Counted from the first letter of the stretch, positions 26,603 to 35,916 are shown. The stretch is DNA of 64,000 nt from Bifidobacterium thermophilum (GCA_000741495.1 JGZV01000003.1:116964-180963); one strand, 5' to 3'. Notes: generated by a model not told the origin, from the letters alone. A program made the numbers and translations.

Positions 26603-28273
26603 GTGACGAACACTTCTGACGGTTTTGTGCCACGATACGACGCCGGAAGCCCAAGCATGGCGAATTTCGGCCGTATTCCAGCACAGCCTGACGCCCCGGG
26701 GGATGTTTGGAAGGGCATGGGCGGCATGGAACCCAACGACGATACGCTCTCCGGTATGGAGATTCCGCTGTACGCCGTCGCCGATGGCGGTGCAGCTGAT
26801 ACGGATGCGGAGATGGCTCAAGCGTTACGCCCGCCGCATAAGCGCGTATGGCTGATTGTGCTGCTGTCCATTCTCGGCGTAATCGTGGTCGCTGCGGTCG
26901 CGGGATTCTTCACCGCCCGCTGGTATTACCAAGACAAGGCGGCCCCCGGCATCACTTTCGCCGGCGTATCCGTCGCCGGACAGAACCGTGCACAACTCGC
27001 CGACACCGTCAAGCAAGCGGTCAACGCCACCAAAATCACTGTCACCGACCAGCAGGGCAACACCGTCACCGCGTCGCTGAAGGATTTGGGTGTCACCGTG
27101 AACGAGCAGCAGACCGTGTCTGAACTGGTGTCTGCCAAGAACGCCAACCCGTTCATGCGCATCAACCCGTTCGCCAAGCAGAGTGTCAAACTTGCCGCCA
27201 CTACGGATAAGCTCGCCTTGAGTGAATACCTGACCGGCAAACTGATCACCCCCGACCAGCAGGCCATCGCCTCCACCATCTCGTATGATGACGCGTCCTC
27301 AAAGTTCGTGGTCAATGCCGGCCGCGGCGGGCAGACCCCGGTCATAGATACCGTGACGAAAGCCGTGGATCAGGCCATCGACCAGCCGGGAAGCGTCCGC
27401 ACCGCGAGCGTCAGCTACACGCAGACCGACATGCCGATCAGCGAAGCCGCGGCCGCGCAGGCTGCAGACCAGGCGAACGCCGGGCTTGCCCTGACCATCA
27501 CCGTCAACAATGGTGACGTGACCACCTACAAAATCCCCGCGGCGACCATCGCCTCATGGACTACCACGACCGCTGACCCGGCAAAAGGCACTATTGCAGT
27601 GTCTTACAACAAGCAGGCCATCAGCGAGTATATGGCCGGCGAGCTTGGACAGCATCTCAACCAGACCAAAACCAATCAGGTCGATCTGGTGGATGCGTCC
27701 GGCAATGTCATCATGACAAAAACCAAAGGCGTGAACGGCGTGGCGATCAAAGACACCGCCACCGTCGCCGACCAGGTGTACAGCGCGTTGAGCGGCAACC
27801 GTTCCGCCACGTTGACCGTCGCCAGTGATGTGACGAAATTCGACACAGAGCAGCAGAAAGTCACGTGGAAGATCGTCGTCGACCGCTCCAAGCAGACGGC
27901 GACCGTATACAACAACGACCAAGTGGTTCAGACCTTTAACGTGTGCACCGGCAAAACCGGCAGGCATGAAACCACGCCCGGCAACTATTTCATCTATCTG
28001 AAGTACAAAGTCCAGGATATGCGTGGCAGCAACGACGACGGTTCCCAGTACCTGACACCCGGCGTGAAGTGGATCAGCTACTTCAACGGCGGTCAAGGCT
28101 TCCACACCGCCAACTGGAACGCTTCCGGCATCGCGTCCGGCGATCCGACCGGACATGGTTCGCACGGCTGCGTGAACATGAACGAGGCCGACGCGAAGTG
28201 GATTTACGACAACTGCCCCGAAGGCACACTCGTGCAGGTAGTCGGTGCCCAACCGACCTCCCCGGTGCGCTGA
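26603..28273 (+). CDS. L,D-transpeptidase (YkuD) with PG-binding-like repeats
   Basis: The protein has 556 residues from the GTG at 26603, which has AGGAAGG about 7 nt upstream. A cytoplasmic acidic stretch is followed by a TM near 78-98. Two repeated extracellular modules follow (about 105-410), of the putative peptidoglycan-binding kind usually paired with YkuD in Actinobacteria. The YkuD domain (about 421-545) shows WKIVVDRSKQTATVY, the CTGKTG strand and the catalytic HGSHGCVNM. It would form 3-3 peptidoglycan crosslinks or attach wall proteins. It stands between nudC and gcvH on the same strand with its own promoter candidates. Confidence 0.92.
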   Translation: MTNTSDGFVPRYDAGSPSMANFGRIPAQPDAPGDVWKGMGGMEPNDDTLSGMEIPLYAVADGGAADTDAEMAQALRPPHKRVWLIVLLSILGVIVVAAVAGFFTARWYYQDKAAPGITFAGVSVAGQNRAQLADTVKQAVNATKITVTDQQGNTVTASLKDLGVTVNEQQTVSELVSAKNANPFMRINPFAKQSVKLAATTDKLALSEYLTGKLITPDQQAIASTISYDDASSKFVVNAGRGGQTPVIDTVTKAVDQAIDQPGSVRTASVSYTQTDMPISEAAAAQAADQANAGLALTITVNNGDVTTYKIPAATIASWTTTTADPAKGTIAVSYNKQAISEYMAGELGQHLNQTKTNQVDLVDASGNVIMTKTKGVNGVAIKDTATVADQVYSALSGNRSATLTVASDVTKFDTEQQKVTWKIVVDRSKQTATVYNNDQVVQTFNVCTGKTGRHETTPGNYFIYLKYKVQDMRGSNDDGSQYLTPGVKWISYFNGGQGFHTANWNASGIASGDPTGHGSHGCVNMNEADAKWIYDNCPEGTLVQVVGAQPTSPVR

Positions 28274-28424
28274 ACCGGCCGACCAACCCGTCAACACGCC
28301 GGCCGGTGTCATCCGATGCGTCCTGACTTACAGGATTGCGGCGGATACACCGGTCGGCGTTCTGCTATCCGATGACGTTACTGTTGGATATGCCGCAGTC
28401 GGCACGGCTGTTGGCTTCATGCGT

Positions 28425-28430
28425 TACGCT
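28425..28430 (+). promoter_or_regulatory. -10 element TACGCT, leaderless start of gcvH
   Basis: The hexamer ends 6 nt before the ATG at 28437, and no ribosome site is visible. Confidence 0.4.
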
Positions 28431-28436
28431 GGCATC

Positions 28437-28850
28437 ATGAGCAACAACGAGCAAGAAGATGATCGCCCGAACCTCGAGGTTCCCGACCACCTGAACTATT
28501 CCGACGAACACGTGTGGGTCGACGAAAGCGTCGAACCCGCTGCCATCGGCATCACCGAATACGCCGCCAACCAGCTTGGCGACCTCGTGTTCGTCGACCT
28601 GCCGGAAGTGGGCACCCGCGTCGAAGCGGGAGATGAGATCGTCGAACTGGAATCCTCCAAAGCGGTGGAACCGTTGGTCTGCCCGGTTGCGGGCACCATC
28701 CGTTACGTCAACCGGGATGTCGCCGACGACCCGGGTGTCATCAACAATGATCCGTACGGTGAGGGTTGGATCGTCAAAATCGAGCTCGATGACGATGAAC
28801 CTGACCTGCTGTCCGCCGAGGAGTACGCGGCGATCCTGCGGCGGCTGTAA
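28437..28850 (+). CDS. gcvH: Glycine cleavage system H-like lipoyl protein
   Basis: The protein has 137 residues. It is the small beta-barrel lipoyl domain: NYSDEHVWVD, GITEYAANQLGDLVFVDLP, and the lipoylation Lys in VELESSKAVEP, followed by VAGTI. The ATG has no ribosome site but a -10-like TACGCT 6 nt upstream. No gcvP, gcvT or lpd gene is nearby. A lipoate ligase gene is 6 kb downstream. In organisms without a glycine cleavage system, GcvH-like proteins can act as lipoyl relay carriers, so its partner here is open. Confidence 0.9.
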   Translation: MSNNEQEDDRPNLEVPDHLNYSDEHVWVDESVEPAAIGITEYAANQLGDLVFVDLPEVGTRVEAGDEIVELESSKAVEPLVCPVAGTIRYVNRDVADDPGVINNDPYGEGWIVKIELDDDEPDLLSAEEYAAILRRL

Positions 28851-28907
28851 CCGGCAAACCGCTCCGGCCAGCCGACCGTGCCGCGTGTGCACCCGGCGAC
28901 CGCATCG

Positions 28908-28943
28908 CAGGGCCGTATCGGGGAGTTCCCTGATGCGGCCCTG
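28908..28943 (+). terminator. Hairpin after gcvH
   Basis: An 8-bp stem CAGGGCCG/CGGCCCTG, extended by ATC/GAT and GG/CC with mismatches, lies 57 nt after the gcvH stop. There is no T run. Confidence 0.5.
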
Positions 28944-28995
28944 AAGTATACCTGAACATTACTCGCCAACAGCGGTGCTGTTCATGACCTCACCG

Positions 28996-29001
28996 TATGA
29001 T
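28996..29001 (+). promoter_or_regulatory. -10 element TATGAT, leaderless start of the App1-like gene
   Basis: TATGAT ends 6 nt before the ATG at 29008 and decides that start over the in-frame GTG at 28975 and ATG at 28984. Confidence 0.5.
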
Positions 29002-29007
29002 GGGGGC

Positions 29008-30222
29008 ATGAGCAGCATTACACAATTCCCACACAATCGGAATGATGATGATATGCCAACCGTGCCGATTCCCGCACGCCGCGTCGTCACCACCTTCGAT
29101 GCTGCCTCAAAACACGAGCAAATCGACACCAAACCACTGCCGGTGAGAATCTTCCGCCGCGTGGTCACCGGCATATTCAGCCTATGGGCCAAAATCTCAA
29201 CGACCATCGTGCGCAATCTGCATTGGCGTCAGCAAGTCGAACCATATGTCGGATACGGCACCAACGATTTTTCCCGACTCATCTGCCGAACGGTATACGA
29301 GCCGGTACACCGCGAGCCGGGCACGCTGATGCGCGGCTGGCGGGGCATGCTCGCCGTCCCGGCGCCTCACGTGAGGGTCAAACTCTCCATCGACAACGTG
29401 CCGGTGGAAGCCGTGCAAGTCGGCACCAGCGAAGTCTACGACCGTGTCGACCGCGTGCGCGAGCGCAGCAGTGAGTTCGCGATCTCTGATTCCGCCGGGT
29501 ATCTTGATCTGGTTGCTGACCGTACGCTCGAGCCGGGTATCCATCATGTCTCCTACCAGGTTGCCGGTCGGCATGCGGTGAGCGCGAACCTGTTCACCAT
29601 CGCGCCGGGGACGCGCGTGGGAGTGATTTCGGACGTGGACGACACCATCATGATTACGCAGGCGCCCACGTTGTGGAAGGCGGCGTACAATCTGCTGCTG
29701 CTCAACCCACAGAAACGTGCGTCAGTGCCTGGTATGGCGGTGCTGTTCAACCGGATCGCTGATATTTTCCCGGACGCCCCGTTCTTCTACCTGTCCACGT
29801 CGCCGTGGAATGTGGAGAGTTCAATCCGTCATTTCATCGAGAATTACGGGTTCCCTGCCGGTCCGCTGCTGTTGCGTGATTTGGATCCGCGGCCGAAAAC
29901 CTTCATCCCCTCGGGTGTGCAGCATAAGTTGGAGTATGCCGAGCAGCTGATGGGTGATTTTCCTGACATGAAATTCATTCTGATCGGCGATGACGGGCAG
30001 AAGGATCCGACGACGTACGCGACCATTGCGAAACGGTATCCGGGGCGTGTACTCGCCATCGGGATTCGGCAGCTCAGTCCGCGTGAATCCTCGCCGCTTG
30101 GTCCGGTGCGTGGCATGACGCAATCCCAGCCGGCTCCGGTGACTGACGTGCCGGTGTTCACAGGGACGACTGGTGCCAATCTGATGAAAACGATGCTGCC
30201 GTATCTGCGGCACGTCGCCTGA
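29008..30222 (+). CDS. App1-family phosphatidate phosphatase-like protein
   Basis: The protein has 404 residues from the ATG at 29008. The middle contains a HAD-type DxDxT site (VISDVDDTIMITQ) near residue 210 and FFYLSTSPWNVESSIRHF, both typical of the DUF2183 domain named after yeast App1. The N-terminal 200 residues are a beta-rich module. In yeast the enzyme dephosphorylates phosphatidic acid; the bacterial substrate is unknown. No membrane helix is evident apart from a short hydrophobic stretch near residue 55. It is flanked by gcvH and the oligopeptidase gene, all on the plus strand, each with its own apparent start site. Confidence 0.85.
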   Translation: MSSITQFPHNRNDDDMPTVPIPARRVVTTFDAASKHEQIDTKPLPVRIFRRVVTGIFSLWAKISTTIVRNLHWRQQVEPYVGYGTNDFSRLICRTVYEPVHREPGTLMRGWRGMLAVPAPHVRVKLSIDNVPVEAVQVGTSEVYDRVDRVRERSSEFAISDSAGYLDLVADRTLEPGIHHVSYQVAGRHAVSANLFTIAPGTRVGVISDVDDTIMITQAPTLWKAAYNLLLLNPQKRASVPGMAVLFNRIADIFPDAPFFYLSTSPWNVESSIRHFIENYGFPAGPLLLRDLDPRPKTFIPSGVQHKLEYAEQLMGDFPDMKFILIGDDGQKDPTTYATIAKRYPGRVLAIGIRQLSPRESSPLGPVRGMTQSQPAPVTDVPVFTGTTGANLMKTMLPYLRHVA

Positions 30223-30285
30223 TCGTCGCAGGCGTGTCCCGCGGTAGGGGCAAACTCGCCGGCGAACGCAAGCCGTGTCATGCTT

Positions 30286-30291
30286 TACGAT
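30286..30291 (+). promoter_or_regulatory. -10 element TACGAT, leaderless start of the oligopeptidase gene
   Basis: The hexamer ends 7 nt before the ATG at 30299; there is no ribosome site. Confidence 0.45.
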
Positions 30292-30298
30292 GGTGCCT

Positions 30299-32707
30299 AT
30301 GACCGACGAACAGTGTGAATCCGGAATGTCGCAGGGGAGTACTCGCGGGCTTGAGCCGCCGCATGCCAGGCTGGTGCCGCATCGGCGCGTGACGCATGGT
30401 GATGTGGTTGAGGACCCGTATGAGTGGATGCGTGACAAGGATTCGTCGGAATTGGCCGCGTACGTCAAGGCGCAGAATGAGTATTGCGAGCGTCGTATGG
30501 CGTCGTTGCATGGTTTGCGTGAGACGTTGTTCAACGAGTTCACGTCGCATGTTGAGCAGACGGATATGTCGGTGCCGGTTCGGGTGAACGGGTACTGGTA
30601 TTTTTCGCGTACGCGTGAGGGTAGCCAGTATGCGGTTTCGTGCAGGATTGCGGTGCGCGGGCAGGATGATTGGGATCCGCCGCAGGTCGACCCGCAGGCA
30701 GAACCCGGGTCGATGCCGGGCGAGCAAGTGTATTTCGATGCGAATCGGGAATCGCAAGGGCATGATTTCTTCCGTGTCGGGGGGATGGATATCAGCCGTG
30801 ACGGCCGTTGGCTGCTGGTCGGCGTGGATACGGACGGCGATGAACGCTACGACTACCGGATCCGTGACCTGGAGACCGGCGAGGAGCTTCCCGAAGTGTT
30901 CGAAGGGATTTCGAACGCGTGTTTCACACCTGACGCGGCGTGGGTGTTTTACACCGTGCTTGACGACGCGTGGCGGCCGTGCGCGGTGTTCCGTCATCGG
31001 GTCGGCACGCCGGTCGCCGATGATGTCGAGGTGTTCCGTGAGCGTGACGAACGGTTCTGGGCCGGGGTGGGCTTGAGTTTCGACGAACGGCATGTGGTGA
31101 TCGGCACGGGTTCGAAAACCACGAGCGAGGTGCTCATGCTGCCGGTTGATGATCCGACCGGCGAGTTTGTCCCGTTCATCCCGCGCCGTGAGGGTGTCGA
31201 ATATGACGTGAGTTTCGCCTGTTTCGAAGGCGCAGGCGAGCATGGCGAGGATATTCCGGTGGCTGTGGTGGATCACAACGCGCAGAACCCGAATTTCCAG
31301 ATTGATGTCATCGATATGCGCGCGCATAAGCCGCCGTACCGTTTGGGGGAGGGCACATGTGTGGCGGCGGGCTCCCCGTACGGGTGCGAGCAGGGTGACC
31401 GGGTGCTTGCCGGCGCGTCCGGCCGGCCGGTCGGCACGCCGTATCATGATCCGCGTAATCCAGATATTCTTCAAGGCGCTCGCGGATTGTCCATTGACGG
31501 GATCGCGTTGCACCGGCATTTTGTCGCGTTGTCGTATCGTGCGGACAGTTTGCCGCATGTGGCGGTGATGACCAAGGACGAGGCGGCGCAGGATTTCCTG
31601 CATGCTCGCCCGTGGCGGTTCCGTGAGCTGGTGCCTGACGCGCTCGGCTCGCCGGATACCGCGAGTGAGGGCGGTGAGGCACGGCTGTATTCGATTGGCG
31701 CGGGCGGCAATCCCTCGTATGACGCTCCGCGCATGCGATACTCGTTCACCGGGTATACGCGGCCCGGCGAGCTGCATGAGATCGACCCGCGTACCGGCGT
31801 GGACACCGTGTTGAAACGTGCCCGCGTGTTGGGTGATTTTGACGCGTCACGGTATGCGGAACGCCGTATCTGGGTTACGGCGCGTGACGGGGAACACGTG
31901 CCCGTGTCGCTGGTGTGGCGGCGTGACCGCCTGTCTGCGGCTCCTGGCGAGGCTGAACGCTTCGGCATTCGTGCGGACGGCTCATCCCCGATGTTCATTC
32001 TCGGCTATGGGGCCTATGAGGTCAGTTCCGATCCCGGGTTCTCGGTGGCGCGGCTCAGCCTGCTCGACCGGGGCGTACTGTACGCGGTCGTGCACACTCG
32101 CGGCGGCGGGGAGATGGGGCGCGCATGGTATGAGCAGGGGCGCAGGATGAACAAGAAGCACACGTTCGAGGATTTCGTCGACGCGACGCGCGCCTTGCAG
32201 CGCATGGGATTGGCTTCGCCTGCGCGCACGGTCGCCGAAGGCGGCTCGGCGGGCGGTTTGCTCATGGGGGCGATTGCGAATATGGCGCCCGAATGCTATG
32301 CGGGTATCGAAGCTGACGTGCCGTTTGTGGACGCGTTGACGTCGATTCTTGACCCGTCTTTGCCGTTGACGGTCACCGAATGGGATGAGTGGGGCGACCC
32401 GTTGCACGACCGCGGCGTGTACGCGTATATGAAATCGTATTCACCCTATGAGAACGTGCCTGTCCCCAAGGACGCCAGGGTGCGGGATTTCCCGAAGATC
32501 TTCGTGACCACGTCGATGAACGATACGCGCGTACTGTATGTCGAACCGCTCAAATGGGTGGCACGGCTTCAGGCAGCCGGCGTGGACGCTGTCGAGAAAA
32601 TCGAAACCGAGGCCGGGCATGGCGGCACTTCAGGCAGGTATCGGCAGTGGCGGGAAATCTCTTACGAGAACGCGTGGTGCCTGGCGACGATGGGTATCAC
32701 CGAATAG
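30299..32707 (+). CDS. ptrB: Oligopeptidase B (protease II)
   Basis: The protein has 802 residues from the ATG at 30299; in-frame GTG 30275 and ATG 30290 are alternatives. N-terminal beta-propeller strands (HGDVVEDPYEWMRD, the usual start of the S9A family) are followed by the alpha/beta hydrolase domain: GYGAYE, the nucleophile in GGSAGGLL, the Asp region MNDTRVLYVEP and the His in AGHGGTSGR. These enzymes cut after basic residues in short peptides in the cytoplasm. Some insertions make it longer than the about 690-residue E. coli enzyme. It stands alone and is followed by leuB. Confidence 0.93.
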   Translation: MTDEQCESGMSQGSTRGLEPPHARLVPHRRVTHGDVVEDPYEWMRDKDSSELAAYVKAQNEYCERRMASLHGLRETLFNEFTSHVEQTDMSVPVRVNGYWYFSRTREGSQYAVSCRIAVRGQDDWDPPQVDPQAEPGSMPGEQVYFDANRESQGHDFFRVGGMDISRDGRWLLVGVDTDGDERYDYRIRDLETGEELPEVFEGISNACFTPDAAWVFYTVLDDAWRPCAVFRHRVGTPVADDVEVFRERDERFWAGVGLSFDERHVVIGTGSKTTSEVLMLPVDDPTGEFVPFIPRREGVEYDVSFACFEGAGEHGEDIPVAVVDHNAQNPNFQIDVIDMRAHKPPYRLGEGTCVAAGSPYGCEQGDRVLAGASGRPVGTPYHDPRNPDILQGARGLSIDGIALHRHFVALSYRADSLPHVAVMTKDEAAQDFLHARPWRFRELVPDALGSPDTASEGGEARLYSIGAGGNPSYDAPRMRYSFTGYTRPGELHEIDPRTGVDTVLKRARVLGDFDASRYAERRIWVTARDGEHVPVSLVWRRDRLSAAPGEAERFGIRADGSSPMFILGYGAYEVSSDPGFSVARLSLLDRGVLYAVVHTRGGGEMGRAWYEQGRRMNKKHTFEDFVDATRALQRMGLASPARTVAEGGSAGGLLMGAIANMAPECYAGIEADVPFVDALTSILDPSLPLTVTEWDEWGDPLHDRGVYAYMKSYSPYENVPVPKDARVRDFPKIFVTTSMNDTRVLYVEPLKWVARLQAAGVDAVEKIETEAGHGGTSGRYRQWREISYENAWCLATMGITE

Positions 32708-32815
32708 TCGATGATTGTGCGGATGCGGATTCGCCGGCGGCTGCACCGCGGCGGGATCATCGTGGGTTTCACGGTGGACAATATGCCGGCGAAGCGCATC
32801 ATCCGGCCGTAATAC

Positions 32816-32846
32816 GGACACGTTTTCAGCATACGGACTCGTGTCC
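32816..32846 (+). promoter_or_regulatory. Inverted repeat GGACACG-N17-CGTGTCC upstream of leuB
   Basis: The 7-bp arms lie at 32816-32822 and 32840-32846, about 55-85 nt before the leuB ATG. They could be an operator or a leader hairpin. A second short repeat GACAC/GTGTC overlaps the -10 region. Confidence 0.35.
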
Positions 32847-32887
32847 AGCACTCGAAACGTTCGCGTCCTTGACACAGGTGAACCGAC

Positions 32888-32893
32888 TAGTGT
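32888..32893 (+). promoter_or_regulatory. -10-like TAGTGT, leaderless start of leuB
   Basis: TAGTGT ends 7 nt before the ATG at 32901. A TTGACA occurs at 32869-32874, but only 13 bp away, so the pair is not ideal. Confidence 0.35.
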
Positions 32894-32900
32894 CGCGAAC

Positions 32901-33938
32901 ATGAGCACAACCAAGACATATCGGATTGCCGTCATCCCGGGCGATGGCATCGGCAAGGAAGTCACCCCCGTCGCCCAAGCGGCGCTCGAAAAAGCCGCCG
33001 ATGGCGTGGCGTCATTCACCTACGAAAACTTCGACCTCGGCGCCGAGCGCTACCTGCGTGACGGCGCCATCCTGCCGGACGAGGATCTCGAACGCATCAA
33101 GGGCACGGATGCTATCCTGCTCGGTGCGGTCGGCGACCCGCGCATCAAAGCCGGTATTCTCGAACGCGGTCTGTTGCTCAAACTGCGGTTCTCACTCGAC
33201 CAGTACATCAACCTGCGTCCATCCAAACTGTACCGTGGCGTCACCTCGCCGCTCGCCAATCCGGGCGACATCGACTTCGTCGTCGTGCGTGAAGGCACCG
33301 AAGGCCTGTACTGCGGTGCCGGCGGTGCAGTCCGCCGCGGCACGCCGAACGAAGTGGCCACCGAAGTGTCCATCAACACGGCTTTCGGTGTCGAACGCGT
33401 GGTCCGTTACGCGTTCCAGCTCGCCATGAAGCGCAAGAAGCATGTCACGCTCGTACACAAGAAGAACGTGCTGGTCAACGCGGGCGACATGTGGCAGCGG
33501 ATCGTCGACAAGGTCGGCGAGGAATTCCCGCAGGTCACGCACGACTACCTGCATATCGATGCGACCACGATCTTCCTCGTGTCGAACCCCTCACGCTTCG
33601 ACGTGATCCTCACCGACAACCTTTTCGGCGACATCCTCACCGATGAGGCGGGCGCCGTGGTCGGCGGCGTCGGATACTCAGCCTCCGGCAACATCAATGC
33701 TTCCAACGAATACCCCTCGATGTTCGAACCGATCCACGGATCGGCCCCGGATATCGCGGGCAAGGGGATCGCCAACCCGACGGCCGCCGTGCTGTCGAGC
33801 GCGATGCTCCTGCGCCATCTCGGATTCGACGAGGCCGCCGCGAAAATCGACCGTGCGGTCGAAGCGGATATCGCCGAACTCGGGTCGACCAAGCGCACCA
33901 CCGAAGAAGTGGGACGCGACATCCTGGCGCGCATCTGA
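32901..33938 (+). CDS. leuB: 3-isopropylmalate dehydrogenase
   Basis: The protein has 345 residues from the ATG at 32901. It has [14 protein letters not shown] at the N-terminus, the substrate region LRPSKLY and [15 protein letters not shown], the metal-binding Asp residues in [14 protein letters not shown], and the NAD site [20 protein letters not shown]. Length and motifs fit LeuB of Actinobacteria, which oxidises and decarboxylates 3-isopropylmalate in leucine synthesis. It is not next to leuA, leuC or leuD here. Upstream inverted repeats suggest its own control. Tartrate or homoisocitrate dehydrogenase is the alternative but less likely. Confidence 0.92.
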   Translation: MSTTKTYRIAVIPGDGIGKEVTPVAQAALEKAADGVASFTYENFDLGAERYLRDGAILPDEDLERIKGTDAILLGAVGDPRIKAGILERGLLLKLRFSLDQYINLRPSKLYRGVTSPLANPGDIDFVVVREGTEGLYCGAGGAVRRGTPNEVATEVSINTAFGVERVVRYAFQLAMKRKKHVTLVHKKNVLVNAGDMWQRIVDKVGEEFPQVTHDYLHIDATTIFLVSNPSRFDVILTDNLFGDILTDEAGAVVGGVGYSASGNINASNEYPSMFEPIHGSAPDIAGKGIANPTAAVLSSAMLLRHLGFDEAAAKIDRAVEADIAELGSTKRTTEEVGRDILARI

Positions 33939-34117
33939 TACCTCTCACGCCACAAGCGTGTGAGCCGCCGCCCTGCAATCCTGTGCAACGGAAGAAGTCA
34001 ATACAGCACGGGGATGCAGGGCGGTTTATTTCGTATCCTAATCACGCCCATCGCCCACCGTGGAACAAGACGGTCAAGAACAACGGAACGCTGGTGGCAT
34101 GACCGCAACGGGTATGC

Positions 34118-34123
34118 GATACT
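34118..34123 (+). promoter_or_regulatory. -10 element GATACT (extended TGcGATACT), leaderless start of the TM2 gene
   Basis: The hexamer ends 6 nt before the ATG at 34130; no proper ribosome site. Confidence 0.45.
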
Positions 34124-34129
34124 AGGGGC

Positions 34130-34777
34130 ATGGAAGAAAACAATCCGCAGAATACACCCACTCCCGAGCTGCCCAACCGCGATGCGACGCAGCCCCAGTA
34201 TGCGTCCGTGGCACCGCAGCAGCAGGCGCAGCCACAATACACCCAGCAGCAGTACGCGCAGTACTCCCAGCCGGCATCGCAGGAATATACCTACGGGCAG
34301 GGCAATGCCTCATACCAGAACACCTACCAGTACGGCGCCCAACCGGTCGAACAGACACCGGTCCAGCCCGGCTACCAGCCGGCGGGCGAATACCAGTACC
34401 AGCAGACGTACGAACAGCCCTACCAGCAGCAGTACCAGCAGCAGTACCAGGGTGCGCAGTATCAAGGCGCGCAATACCAAGGTGCACAGGGCTATCCCTA
34501 TCCGCCGACCACCACCGCGGGATACGGCTACGTCGGCCAGAAATCCAAGGTCGCCGCAGGCCTACTGGGCATTTTCCTCGGATGCTTCGGTGCACACAAC
34601 TTCTATCTCGGCTACACCGGCAAAGCGGTCGCACAGCTGCTGATCACCATCCTCACCCTCGGTTTCGGATCCGTCATCACCGGCATCTGGGCCTTGATTG
34701 AAGCGATCCTCATTCTGAGCTCCTCCACCGGCAGCGACTGGCATCGCGACGCCCAAGGTTACGAGCTGCGCGACTGA
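34130..34777 (+). CDS. TM2-domain membrane protein with Tyr/Gln-rich repeat tail
   Basis: The protein has 215 residues. The N-terminal 140 are disordered and rich in Gln, Tyr and Pro, with YQQQ units twice and YQGAQ units three times. Residues about 140-205 are a TM2 domain: KSKVAAGLLGIFLG, GCFGAHNFYLGY with the family's DRFY-like turn, then a second helix (VITGIWALIEAILIL). TM2 proteins are small two-helix membrane proteins of unclear role. The repeat region is a low-complexity cytoplasmic tail that might interact with other proteins. It is 23 nt upstream of the lipoate ligase gene and may be co-transcribed with it. Confidence 0.88.
   Translation: MEENNPQNTPTPELPNRDATQPQYASVAPQQQAQPQYTQQQYAQYSQPASQEYTYGQGNASYQNTYQYGAQPVEQTPVQPGYQPAGEYQYQQTYEQPYQQQYQQQYQGAQYQGAQYQGAQGYPYPPTTTAGYGYVGQKSKVAAGLLGIFLGCFGAHNFYLGYTGKAVAQLLITILTLGFGSVITGIWALIEAILILSSSTGSDWHRDAQGYELRD
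34421..34489 (+). repeat. Tandem 12-bp and 15-bp repeats in the TM2 gene
   Basis: Two 12-bp YQQQ units (34421-34444) are followed by three 15-bp YQGAQ units (34445-34489). The units keep the reading frame, so copy-number changes would only lengthen or shorten the tail. Confidence 0.75.
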
Positions 34778-34800
34778 GCGACCAACCGAAAGACAACCAT

Positions 34801-35916
34801 ATGCGCGGCGAATACAAGACCCCGGGAGGAAAACTCGTCGGGGTCAGCGTCTCATGCGACCCGGCCGGCTTCGTCACCTCCTGCCACATCGACGGCGACT
34901 TCTTCATGGAAGGCGACGAAACCGGCCAGCGTGCCCTGCTCGCCGCGCTCGAAACCGCCCTATGCCACGGGGACGACCTTGGAACGGTATACTCCGCCCA
35001 CCCGCAGACGCGTCTGGTCGGCGTCGATGCCGACGCCTTCACCATCGCATTCCGCAGAGCGGTCGGCACTGATACAGACAGGCATGGCCTTGCCGTATCG
35101 CCCCCTCAGCCGCGCACTCCTCCCCAACCGGGTCCCGCGGCGGACCGTCGTGTCCTCGACCAAATCGAACGGAAAGCCGAACGCCGCCGTCGCGCTCGAT
35201 GGCAGGCGCTCAACCCCCAGATCATCCACGACATCCCACGGATGCCCCAAGACCAAATGGATTTGGACATCCGCATGGCTGAACGCGTCGCCAGCGGAGA
35301 ACTGCCAGCCACCCTGCGTTTCTGGGAGTGGGCGGCCCCGGCCGTCGTCATCGGACGTTTCCAATCACTCGAAGACGAAGTCAACCTCGAACAAGCCCGA
35401 CAGGAAGGTTTCACCGTCGTACGCCGATGCACCGGCGGCGGCGCGATGTTCATCGAACCAGGCAACACCATCACCTACTCCCTGTACGCGCCCCGGGATT
35501 TCGTCGCCGGCATGAGCATTGAGGAATCCTATCGCCAATGCGACCAATGGGTGATTGACGCACTGCACGACCTTGGCATTGACACCGCATTCACCGGCAT
35601 CAACGACATCTCCTCAAACGCCGGGAAAATCGCCGGTGCCGCGCAACGCCGATTCCCCCCGATCGGTTCCGGACCGGGTGCGGTCCTCCACCACGTGACC
35701 ATGGCCTACGACATCGACGCTGCCGCCATGACCCGCATCCTGAACACGTCACGTGAAAAACTCTCCGACAAGGCGGTCAAATCTGCACGCCGTCGCGTCG
35801 ACCCGCTGCGCTCGCAAACCGGCATGAGCCGCGACCGGCTGATCGGGCGGCTCATATTCGCCGCCTCGCATCCGCGCTTTGACAATCCGGGCATGCCTGA
35901 CGAACCGTCATCCTGA
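34801..35916 (+). CDS. lplA: Lipoate-protein ligase with N-terminal accessory domain
   Basis: The protein has 371 residues. Residues 1-90 (EYKTPGGKLVGVSV, then HIDGDFFMEGDE) resemble the small accessory domain that closes LplA, which in E. coli is C-terminal but here comes first. Residues about 145-371 form the BPL/LplA catalytic domain with VIGRFQSLEDEVN, RRCTGGGAMF and the catalytic Lys in SSNAGKIAGAAQ. It would attach lipoate to the GcvH-like protein encoded 6 kb upstream, or to other acceptors. The reversed domain order is known in archaeal and some Gram-positive ligases, where the two parts can be separate. Specificity for octanoate rather than lipoate cannot be excluded. Confidence 0.85.
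   Translation: MRGEYKTPGGKLVGVSVSCDPAGFVTSCHIDGDFFMEGDETGQRALLAALETALCHGDDLGTVYSAHPQTRLVGVDADAFTIAFRRAVGTDTDRHGLAVSPPQPRTPPQPGPAADRRVLDQIERKAERRRRARWQALNPQIIHDIPRMPQDQMDLDIRMAERVASGELPATLRFWEWAAPAVVIGRFQSLEDEVNLEQARQEGFTVVRRCTGGGAMFIEPGNTITYSLYAPRDFVAGMSIEESYRQCDQWVIDALHDLGIDTAFTGINDISSNAGKIAGAAQRRFPPIGSGPGAVLHHVTMAYDIDAAAMTRILNTSREKLSDKAVKSARRRVDPLRSQTGMSRDRLIGRLIFAASHPRFDNPGMPDEPSS

Noticed and set aside
30278..31777. A 499-codon open frame antisense to the oligopeptidase gene
   Set aside because: Shadow of the ptrB gene; Arg/His-rich, no motifs and no start signal.
32869..32893. TTGACA with TAGTGT as a standard promoter of leuB
   Set aside because: The spacing is 13 bp, too short for a sigma70 pair; only the -10-like element is kept, at low confidence.
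35642..35670. C6 run in the lipoate ligase gene as a phase-variable tract
   Set aside because: Six bases is common in high-GC DNA, and the frame continues cleanly with conserved motifs on both sides.
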